Source of the DNA: Yinghuangia seranimata
Lineage (GTDB): Bacteria > Actinomycetota > Actinomycetes > Streptomycetales > Streptomycetaceae
Reading direction: 5' to 3'
Assembly (NCBI RefSeq): GCF_029953285.1
Contig: NZ_JASAOI010000045.1
Location: forward strand, 1-64,000
DNA length: 64,000 nt
Every line of letters begins with the position of its first letter. Within the stretch, counting starts at the first letter, position 1. The notes below the pieces were generated by a model. That model was not told the origin of the DNA, ran no database searches, and saw nothing but the letters and a program-made list of their open reading frames with translations. Shown here piece by piece: positions 25,461 through 32,908 of the stretch. The position numbers and the translations under genes are program-made.

Positions 25461-25500
25461 GTCAGGGCGTCAGGGCGTCAGGGCGTCAGGGCGTCAGGGC
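25461..25500. repeat. 8 bp tandem repeat across a stop codon
   Basis: Five exact copies of GTCAGGGC. The last copy supplies the TGA (minus strand, 25494-25496) of the CHAT gene. A run of TTTGGT-like 9 bp words lies just to the left (25426-25450). Confidence 0.9.
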
Positions 25501-28500
25501 GCGCCGTAGTACACGAACGCGCCCCAGTCCCGGTACTGCGGGAACGCCTTGCGCGTGTGTTCCTGCGCCGCACGGAACGCGTCCGGCTTGGCGTCGCCGT
25601 CGCGCAGGGCGCCGTAGAACCGCACGAAGAACATCCGCGCGGTGGCGGACCCGATCGGCCACAGCGTGCCGACGACCGTACGCACGCCCGCGAGCAGCAG
25701 CGCGCCCGGCAGGCCGCGCGGGTTGTCGCCGTCGTCGACGCGGCCGAGCGACGTCTCGCACACGCTCATCGTGACCACGTCGACGCCGCGCAGGTCGAGG
25801 CCGACCAGGTCGGCCGCGGTGACCCGGCCCGTCGTGTCGTCCGTCGGCGTGAAGTAGAGGCCGTGCAGCGACGGCGCGGCCGCGTGGTGCCTGCCGCGCG
25901 TGGTGATGTGGACGTAGCAGGACTCCTGGAGGGCGTCGAGCACGGCCCGGTCGGTGCACGCCTCGTCGGTCAGCACGAGCGCCTGACCGTCGAACAGAGC
26001 GGCGACGTCACGCGCTTCGCCCGGGGCGTGCGGGAGCGGGCGGGCGCCGGGGCGTGAGTCGGCGGCGAAGCCCATGCCCAGGCAGGTCAGCATCCGCACC
26101 GGCGGGCGGGCGAGCCGGGGCTGGCCGACGGCGGGGCGGAGCAGACCGCGGTTGGGTAGCACGGTCACCGTCCAGTCGTCGCACAGCATTGCGCCGTCTC
26201 GGTGTTCGAGCAGATGCCACGGGTAGAAGTGCAGCGGGCCGTGCGGCGACACGCACAGCGAACGCCAGCCCGCCTCGTGCAGGGCGGCCAGCACGCCGAG
26301 GCCGTCCTCCCCGATGAGGTCCAGCGCGTCCTGCCGCAGCCGCTTCCCGCCCTCGGTGCTGACCGGGCGCATCCGGCCCGGGTCGACGCGCAGGTGTTCG
26401 CGGGTGGACATGACCTGCGGCGCGAGCGGGGCGAAGCGCGGGCTTTCGACGCCGTCGGTGGCGACGGGCAGGCCGGGGTACGGGAGTTCGAACGGGACCA
26501 CCCCGCAGTGGCACAGGTTGGACCCGCCCGCGAATATCTGCCAGTACAGCCCGAGGTTGCCGTTGGGCAGCGCGGACGCGGTCAGGTCCAGCAGCACGGT
26601 GCCGCCGGGCAGCGCGAGGCTCACGTCGGTGGACAGCAGCGGCCTGTACGCGCCCGCGCCGTCGAACACCCTCGCGATCAGCCTTTGGTCGTACGCGCGC
26701 TGGAGGTTCGCGACGCGCTGCGCGGGGTCGCCGTTGGTCTTGCCTCCGCTGTCGACCGGGGGTGGGGCGTCGGGGTACGAGGTGAACAGCGTCCGGTCGA
26801 AGTCATTGTCACCGGCGTCCTCGGTGGCGGCGGCCGGATCGGCGCCGAGGGCCGCCTGGAGTTCGAGCAGGGCGGCGTCCGACCCGGCAGCGGCGAAGCG
26901 GGCCCGGAGCGCGGCCGGGTCGGCGAGGGCCGCGGCGTACTGGGCACCTTTGAGGACGGACGTGATGCGCAGGACGTCGTCCGGGTCGGCATGGGTGCCT
27001 AGCAGCGCGGATACCGCCGTGCCGGCCACCAGCCTTACCGCGGACCGGCCTTGGGTGCCGCAGCGGCGCTCCAACGCGCCGGCGTGCTCGACGAGGGCGT
27101 CGACGACCGGCGAGAACGCCGCGGGGGATGTGGGAGCTTTGGGAGCTTTGGGATTCGCGTGCAGCAGGTCGGCTAGCGCGTGGAAGGGGGTCAGCGCGGT
27201 TTCTGGCAGGCCTAGGCGCAGCAAGAGGCGTATGGCTTGGTCGAGTTCGGCTGCGGCGCGGGCGGGATCGGATTCGGCGGTCTCGGCGGCGCCGTCCATC
27301 AGCAGCCGCGCGTGCAGCATGCGCAGGGCGTCAGGGTGACGGGCGACCAGGTGCGGGCACACCTGCTCGGCCGTCTCCAGTAACCGGCGCCCGGTGGACG
27401 GTTCACCGAACTCGGATGACCGGCGAGCGAGTTCGACGAGGGTCGCGGCCTCTGCGGTGACCGCGGGCACCTTTATCCCGGCGCGCGGGTCGCCGGTGGG
27501 GACCGACACGTCGGCGTCGGCGCGTCCGAGGCGGCCGACGCCGTCCAGCCGTGCGGTGGTCGCGGTGACCGCGCCCGCCCAGCCCAGGTCCGCGACCATC
27601 GCACCGGTGCCCGGCGCCAGCGCGAGGCCGATCAGGATGACCTCCTGGGTGAGCGCCTGGCGCCGGTCGCGCTCGCCGAGACGCCGGGCCAGGCGCGCCG
27701 TCTCCGTCATCACCGCGAGCGCGCGCGGCGGGTCGCCTCGGCGCAGCAGCGCGGCCAGGTGCCATCCGGCGTCCAACGCCCCCTGGTCGCCCGTACGGTA
27801 GGCGATGTCGTCCGGCCAGCGGCCGAGCAGTTCGTCGACGTCCCGACGGGACACCTCTCCGCCGTGCCGGACGGTCAGGTCCAGAACCATCAGGCGTTGC
27901 ACCGGCGCGTCGTCGGGGTCCAGATACGGGACGGCGGCGCGCGCCAGGTCGAGGACGCGGCCCGCGATCGTGTGGGCCTCGGCGCCGAGCGAGCCGTCCA
28001 GTCCGCGGCGTAGGTCGAGCAGCTTGATCAAGTCGTAGCAGGCGTAGGCGTGTTCGGCCCCCTGGAGGGCGGGTAGCGCGGCCTCGACCAGCCGCGAGGC
28101 CTCGGCGAGGCCGTCCCGCCAGCTGGGCATCTCCCGTTCGAGCTCCTCCTCCGACGCGCCACGGGCCTCCCGACGGCGCCTGCTGTGCTCACGCCAGGTT
28201 GCGTCGTCGGCGGCGAGGGTCGCGGGTTGGCGGCCTGCGCAGTACACGTGGATCAACGTTCGGGCGAGCATCAGTCGGGCGCGGGCTTCGCCTGCGGGGT
28301 CGGCGTGCGCGCGGTGGTACGCGACGAGGCTCTCCGACGCGGCGCGGGCGGCGTCGAGTACGGCGGGGTCTCCGACGTCGGCGAGGGCGTATGCGGAGAC
28401 GTCGATCCACGCGGCGAGTGCGGTTCGGGCGGCGGGGGTGGCCAGGGCGCGTGGCGTGTGGGGGCGGGTGGAACCGGGGGCCAGGCCCACGGCCCTCACC

Positions 28501-28952
28501 AGCAGCCTCACAAGCAGCGTTCCGACGGGGGCTTCCTCGGCGGCCAGGGCTCTGGCTCTCTCTGCCAACGCTTCGACGCGGGTTGGGTCCAGGGGGGTGC
28601 CTAGGGGGCCGGTCGCCCTGTGTTCGGCTTCGGCGGGGTCCAGACGGTTGGCCTGCACGGCCTGGAAGAGGGTTTCGACGGCGTCTAAGGGGTTCTCGGT
28701 GGTGCGGGCTCGTTCTGCGGGTGCTCGTTCCGCGGGTGCTCGTTCCGCGGGTGCTTCGGGTTGCTTCGGTGGTGCGGGTTTCGACGGGGCGGGGACGGGG
28801 CGCATGCGGGCAGGTTCTAAACCGGACCCGGGCTCTGCGGCGGCTGTCGGTCTCCCGGCGACGGGCGCGCTGAGGGGATCGACCCCACGGCCCGTATCGG
28901 AGTACACACCCGCTCCGCGCGTGCGTGACTCGCCGTCTTCACGGTCACCCAT
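25494..28952 (-). CDS. Large helical-repeat CHAT domain protein with altered His motif
   Basis: Protein of 1152 residues. A Pro/Ala-rich N-terminus with a repeated PAERA unit (about 65-80) leads into a long alpha-helical region (about 90-800) resembling degenerate TPRs. A CHAT (caspase-like) domain fills the last 330 residues. The nucleophile loop is intact (TMSVCETS, Cys1065, then GVRTVVGTLWPI). The His motif, normally H-x-x-T-H-G, reads HITTRGRHH, so the usual His is Arg1019, with His1022 and His1023 two to three residues on. CHAT proteins act as proteases or scaffolds, for example in bacterial defence and separase-like enzymes. ATG 28952 has AGGGG upstream; the frame stays open to 29423 through repeat DNA. 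Confidence 0.85.
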   Translation of the reverse strand: MGDREDGESRTRGAGVYSDTGRGVDPLSAPVAGRPTAAAEPGSGLEPARMRPVPAPSKPAPPKQPEAPAERAPAERAPAERARTTENPLDAVETLFQAVQANRLDPAEAEHRATGPLGTPLDPTRVEALAERARALAAEEAPVGTLLVRLLVRAVGLAPGSTRPHTPRALATPAARTALAAWIDVSAYALADVGDPAVLDAARAASESLVAYHRAHADPAGEARARLMLARTLIHVYCAGRQPATLAADDATWREHSRRRREARGASEEELEREMPSWRDGLAEASRLVEAALPALQGAEHAYACYDLIKLLDLRRGLDGSLGAEAHTIAGRVLDLARAAVPYLDPDDAPVQRLMVLDLTVRHGGEVSRRDVDELLGRWPDDIAYRTGDQGALDAGWHLAALLRRGDPPRALAVMTETARLARRLGERDRRQALTQEVILIGLALAPGTGAMVADLGWAGAVTATTARLDGVGRLGRADADVSVPTGDPRAGIKVPAVTAEAATLVELARRSSEFGEPSTGRRLLETAEQVCPHLVARHPDALRMLHARLLMDGAAETAESDPARAAAELDQAIRLLLRLGLPETALTPFHALADLLHANPKAPKAPTSPAAFSPVVDALVEHAGALERRCGTQGRSAVRLVAGTAVSALLGTHADPDDVLRITSVLKGAQYAAALADPAALRARFAAAGSDAALLELQAALGADPAAATEDAGDNDFDRTLFTSYPDAPPPVDSGGKTNGDPAQRVANLQRAYDQRLIARVFDGAGAYRPLLSTDVSLALPGGTVLLDLTASALPNGNLGLYWQIFAGGSNLCHCGVVPFELPYPGLPVATDGVESPRFAPLAPQVMSTREHLRVDPGRMRPVSTEGGKRLRQDALDLIGEDGLGVLAALHEAGWRSLCVSPHGPLHFYPWHLLEHRDGAMLCDDWTVTVLPNRGLLRPAVGQPRLARPPVRMLTCLGMGFAADSRPGARPLPHAPGEARDVAALFDGQALVLTDEACTDRAVLDALQESCYVHITTRGRHHAAAPSLHGLYFTPTDDTTGRVTAADLVGLDLRGVDVVTMSVCETSLGRVDDGDNPRGLPGALLLAGVRTVVGTLWPIGSATARMFFVRFYGALRDGDAKPDAFRAAQEHTRKAFPQYRDWGAFVYYGAP

Positions 28953-29060
28953 CGGCACACCCCTGCTCCAGCGTGCCACGTGTCGACGGGCTGTACCCGA
29001 AGGACCGCGAGGATGGGGCGGCCTCTTGACGGGTAGCTGGCCGCACCGTTCATCGACTGG

Positions 29061-29190
29061 TGCGTTTTGGTGGCCTGACGCCCCTCCCGCTCTTGGATTT
29101 TCCGCGCGGACGGCCCGCGCCTCAAGCCGTTCCTGCCAGCGCTTGGTCAGGTGGCCTGGGTCGGTTGCGGCTTGGACCGCGGGCCGGCCG
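29061..29190. repeat. Dispersed palindromic element, copy B (inverted)
   Basis: Reverse-complement copy of the element at 1-130. Its hairpin arms are 29108-29129 and 29168-29189 (about 19 of 22 pairing), and the outer part (TGGCCTGACGCCCCTCCCGC) is identical to copy A. It lies in the 490 bp gap 28953-29442 between the CHAT gene and the DUF5709 gene. No gene is visible in that gap, which otherwise holds GGTTTTCTTGCG-like short duplications near 29290. Confidence 0.75.
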
Positions 29191-29442
29191 CGCGGAACCA
29201 CCTCGCACCTGGCGGGAGGGGCGCGGGGTGTGGACGCACTTTGGGTTCGCTTGCCCTGCCGGGCTGCGGTCGTTCTGTGGGTGCGGTGCGGGTTTTCTTG
29301 CGGGGTTTTCTTGCGCTGCCGGGGTCCGTTCCAGCGTGGGCGCGCGACCTCGGACCCCCACCTCACTGTGCCGTCACGTATGCGAATCACCAGAACTCCC
29401 TCATCGGGGGGTGTTCGCGTCACACTTGCGTCACCGCGGGTT

Positions 29443-29943
29443 TCAGTCGAACTCGTCCAGTTCCAGCTCGTCCTCGACCACGTGCATCGCGGCCTCTTCG
29501 GCGCTTGCGGCGCCTGCGTCGATGCCCACGTCGGAGGCCAGGAGTTCGCCCGAGTGGTCCTCGCCGTCGGCGGTGATCAGGCGGCCGGTGCGCGGGCCCG
29601 GGCCGCCCTGCCAGCGGTCGTCGATCGCGGTGCGGGCGTATTCGCCGAGGTCCGGGTCGCCGGCGTACGCGTCGTCGGCGTCCATCTCGGCGAAGCCGCC
29701 GGGGCCCGTGTCCGGTTGCTCCTGGTGGAGCAGCCGTTCCAGGGATTCGCCCTGCGCAGCCTCTTCGGCGGTGTCGCCGTAGTCCTCGGCGGGGCTGTAC
29801 CGGTCGGGTGGGACGACGCCGGTGTCCAGGGGGTCGGCGGCCAGGTCGTCGGTGACCAGGGTTTCGTCGGCGCCCAGCGCGGGGTCCTCGTACGGCGCGT
29901 CCCCGAAAGCGGCGCCCGGCCGCGGGTGGTTCGTGCCGTCCAT
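29443..29943 (-). CDS. DUF5709 domain protein
   Basis: Acidic protein of 166 residues. The core GVVPPDRYSPAEDYGDTAEEAAQGESLERLLHQEQPD (in parts) and the ending with TGRLITADGE fit DUF5709, a family restricted to actinobacteria and of unknown function. It has no signal peptide, membrane segment or Cys, and is probably a partly disordered cytoplasmic protein. The ATG at 29943 has AAAGGAGG seven bases upstream. It diverges from the SpoIIE gene at 30158. Confidence 0.8.
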   Translation of the reverse strand: MDGTNHPRPGAAFGDAPYEDPALGADETLVTDDLAADPLDTGVVPPDRYSPAEDYGDTAEEAAQGESLERLLHQEQPDTGPGGFAEMDADDAYAGDPDLGEYARTAIDDRWQGGPGPRTGRLITADGEDHSGELLASDVGIDAGAASAEEAAMHVVEDELELDEFD

Positions 29944-30122
29944 CGCGGGTGCCTCCTTTCTGGTCCGTACGTCGCGGCGGGGCCGGGCGTCCGGGCCGTC
30001 GGCCTGCCGGTGGGGCCGGCGGGCGTGGGTCACTCGACAGGCCCAACGTAGGCACGCCGCGTGCTTCCGCGCATCCCCACGGGACTCGGCCGCTCCGCGG
30101 GCCGGGGGGCGCTCCGCTCTCC

Positions 30123-30151
30123 TTGACATCGGCCGGGGGGCGGCGTACCCC
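30123..30151 (+). promoter_or_regulatory. Promoter before the GAF-PAS-GAF phosphatase
   Basis: A perfect TTGACA (30123-30128) is followed after 17 bp by TACCCC (30146-30151). The ATG lies seven bases beyond the -10, so transcription would start at or next to the start codon and give a leaderless message. Confidence 0.5.
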
Positions 30152-30157
30152 GAGAGT

Positions 30158-32881
30158 ATGTGCGCGCGATCAAGGGAGGATCTCCCCACGCCGCGCCCCG
30201 ACCCGTCACCGGGACCGCCGCCGTCCGGCGACAGTTCACCCGCGCCCGGTCGCGGAGCGGAGGCGGCGGGCACGCGCGCGCCGGCGTCCGGTGCGGAGGC
30301 CGGGCTGGCGCCTGAGCTGGACGCGGTGCTGTCGGACTGCCTGAGCGAGGCGGTCCGCGCCACGGACGCGTACTGCGGCGTGGCCTACCTGATGTCCCCC
30401 GACCATCGCACGTTGGTGCTGGCGAAAGTGGCCGGGCTCGCGGTGTCGCTGCTCGACCCTTGGCGGCGGATCCCCGTGAACGGCGCGTTCCCGACCGCGG
30501 CGGCGATACGGACCGGCCGCACGGTGTTCCTGGCGGACGCGGGCGAGACGATGCGCCGCTTCCCGCAGCTGGCGATAGGGATGCCGTACGCGTTCGCGTC
30601 GGCGTCCGCTCCGGTGCGTGCAGGTCCGGAGGCGGTGGCGGTGATCTGCGTGATGTGGCCGGCCTCGCCCGGGCGGGGTCTGCCGGTCACCCGCAGACGC
30701 GGGCTGCGCGCCGCGACCAGGCGCCTGGGCGCGGCGCTCGAGCGCCATGCCCGGGACGGCGTGCCCTTGGAGTACGCGGGGCCGCCGACGGCGACACCGC
30801 TGGACATGCCCGTGTTCACGCCCAACCGCGTCGGCACGTTCGACTGGAACCTGACCACCGGCATGATCGCCGCCGACGAGGAGCTGTACACGCTGTTCGG
30901 CCTGGACCGGCGCACGTTCGACGGCCGGGTCGCGACGCTCGCGGCGCAGGTGGTGCCGGACGGCGAGCGGCAGTTCCGGGACGCGGCTCGGCGGGCTACG
31001 CAGGCCGGCCTGGTGACGGGCTGGCGGATCCAGGTGCGCTGGCCCGACGGGTCCCGGCATCCGCTGGAGATCTGGGGCCGGGTGCCGGATCCCGCCCGGG
31101 GCGGCGACAAGAACGGTCTTACCTCTCGGCACCTGGTCGGGATCGCTCTTGACCTGGGCATGAGCGCGGCCGCGGCGGAGGCGGTCGAGCGGCTGCGGGA
31201 CGGCGTCTTCTCGCTCGACCCCGACGGCCGGATCACGTATGCCAACGTGAACCTCCAGGCGATGCTCGACATACGCCTGGAGGACGTCCTGGGACGCACG
31301 CCGTGGGCGGCCCTGCCCTGGCTGGCGGACCCGTCGTACGAAGACCGCTACCGGGCGGCCATGCTGTCGCAGGAGCCCACGTCGTTCCTGAGCCGGGCGC
31401 CCGGGGACGTGTGGCTCGCGTTCTCGCTGTATCCGGACCCGTACGGGCTGACCGGCACCGTTGTGCCGACCACTCCCCCGTCGGGCGCCGCGGCGGCGCA
31501 GGTGGAGTCTCCGCCGGTGTCGTGGCCTGCGGCGGGTCCGGCGCGGCTGCCCTCGCGCGGTGCGTCCGTCGAGTCTGTGGGGGCCGCGGGGGCGCCGCCG
31601 CGGGCGCCCAAGCCCGCGCCGCCGCGGCTGGGCGCGATCTACCACGTGCTGCAGATGGCGGCGGCGCTCACCGAGGCGGTCACCGTCGATCATGTGTGCG
31701 AGGTGGTGGCCGACCAGCTCGTACCCGCGTTCGACGGGCAGGAGCTGGCCATCTACGTGGTGCAGCAGGACAAGCGCTTCCACCTGGCCAGGCAGATCGG
31801 CTACCCGTCCGGGTTCCTCGACCCGTTCGAAGGCGTGCCGCTCGACTCGCACCTGCCCGGGGTGGAGACGCTGCTGCTGGGCACGCCGATGTTCTTCGAG
31901 TCGCCTGGCGAGCTGGCCCGCGCGTACCCCGGTATCCCGATGGACGAGATGGCGTCGTGGGCCTTCCTGCCGCTCATCGCCTCCGACCGCCCCGTCGGCA
32001 GCTGCATCCTCGGGTTCCGGGCGCGGCACCGCTTCAGCCCCGAGGAGCGGTCGGTGCTCACCGCGCTGAGCGGCCTGGTCGCACAGGCGCTCGAACGGGC
32101 GCGCCTGTACGACGCCGAGTTCACCCTCGCGCGCGGCCTCCAGCACGCGCTGCTGCCGCACCGGCTGCCGACGTTGCCGCACCTGGAGATCGCCGCCCGC
32201 TATCTGCCCGGCACACAGGGCATGGAGATCGGCGGCGACTGGTACGACGTGATCGACACCGGCCACGACGTGGCCCTGGTGATCGGCGACGTCGAGGGCC
32301 ACAGCGTCGCGGCCGCCGCGACGATGGGGCAACTGCGCAGCGCGGTCCGGGCCTTCGCCACCGCCGGGAACTCCCCCGAACAGGTGTTGCGCGCCACCAA
32401 CCAGCTCCTCGCCGACCTGGACTCCGGCCTGTTCGCGAGCTGCTGCTACATCGTGCTCGACCCGGCCACCGGGATCGCCCGCGCGGCGCGCGCCGGGCAT
32501 CCGCAGCCGATGCTGCGCGACCCCGACGGGACCGCCCGTGTGCTCGAGGTCGCCGGGGGCACCCTGCTGGGTGTGGACCGCGAAGCGGCGTACCCCGTCA
32601 CAGAGGTGACCCTCTCGCCCGGCTCGGTGCTGGCGCTGTACACGGACGGCCTCGTGGAGGACGTCGGCATCGACATCGACCAGGGAGTCGAACGCCTGCG
32701 CGGTTCACTGGCGCGCGGCAGCCGCCCCGCGGCCACCATCGCCGAGCTCGCCGACCGCATGGTGCATGACGCGGGGCGTTTGGTGGAACGCGCCGACGAC
32801 GTGGCGCTTCTGCTGACGCTGTGGAAGGGAGGCGACGCGCCGGCATCCGAACCCGGTCCGGAGACCACGACCACACCGTGA
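30158..32881 (+). CDS. Multi-sensor SpoIIE-type PP2C phosphatase (GAF-PAS-GAF)
   Basis: Protein of 907 residues. A Pro-rich start leads to a GAF domain (about 55-190), a PAS region (about 225-330, FDWNLTTGMIAADEELYTLFG), a second PAS (about 345-420, GVFSLDPDGRITYAN), a Pro/Ala linker, and a second GAF (about 495-645). The SpoIIE PP2C domain occupies about 660-890, with GGDWYDVI, LVIGDVEGHS, ARAGHPQPML and ADDVALLL, so the metal-binding Asp residues are kept. It should dephosphorylate a STAS anti-anti-sigma partner in response to ligand or redox signals. No transmembrane segment is seen. It is followed 27 bp later by a second SpoIIE gene, so they likely form an operon. Confidence 0.88.
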   Translation: MCARSREDLPTPRPDPSPGPPPSGDSSPAPGRGAEAAGTRAPASGAEAGLAPELDAVLSDCLSEAVRATDAYCGVAYLMSPDHRTLVLAKVAGLAVSLLDPWRRIPVNGAFPTAAAIRTGRTVFLADAGETMRRFPQLAIGMPYAFASASAPVRAGPEAVAVICVMWPASPGRGLPVTRRRGLRAATRRLGAALERHARDGVPLEYAGPPTATPLDMPVFTPNRVGTFDWNLTTGMIAADEELYTLFGLDRRTFDGRVATLAAQVVPDGERQFRDAARRATQAGLVTGWRIQVRWPDGSRHPLEIWGRVPDPARGGDKNGLTSRHLVGIALDLGMSAAAAEAVERLRDGVFSLDPDGRITYANVNLQAMLDIRLEDVLGRTPWAALPWLADPSYEDRYRAAMLSQEPTSFLSRAPGDVWLAFSLYPDPYGLTGTVVPTTPPSGAAAAQVESPPVSWPAAGPARLPSRGASVESVGAAGAPPRAPKPAPPRLGAIYHVLQMAAALTEAVTVDHVCEVVADQLVPAFDGQELAIYVVQQDKRFHLARQIGYPSGFLDPFEGVPLDSHLPGVETLLLGTPMFFESPGELARAYPGIPMDEMASWAFLPLIASDRPVGSCILGFRARHRFSPEERSVLTALSGLVAQALERARLYDAEFTLARGLQHALLPHRLPTLPHLEIAARYLPGTQGMEIGGDWYDVIDTGHDVALVIGDVEGHSVAAAATMGQLRSAVRAFATAGNSPEQVLRATNQLLADLDSGLFASCCYIVLDPATGIARAARAGHPQPMLRDPDGTARVLEVAGGTLLGVDREAAYPVTEVTLSPGSVLALYTDGLVEDVGIDIDQGVERLRGSLARGSRPAATIAELADRMVHDAGRLVERADDVALLLTLWKGGDAPASEPGPETTTTP

Positions 32882-32908
32882 GACGAGGCACGGAGAGGAG
32901 GACCCGCC

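Noticed and set aside
28953-29423. N-terminal extension of the CHAT protein
   Set aside because: The frame is open but runs through the dispersed palindromic element and is low in protein-like character; a good ribosome-binding site supports ATG 28952.
30236-32500. 754-residue minus-strand frame
   Set aside because: Antisense of the GAF-PAS-GAF phosphatase gene, whose plus-strand motifs are unmistakable.
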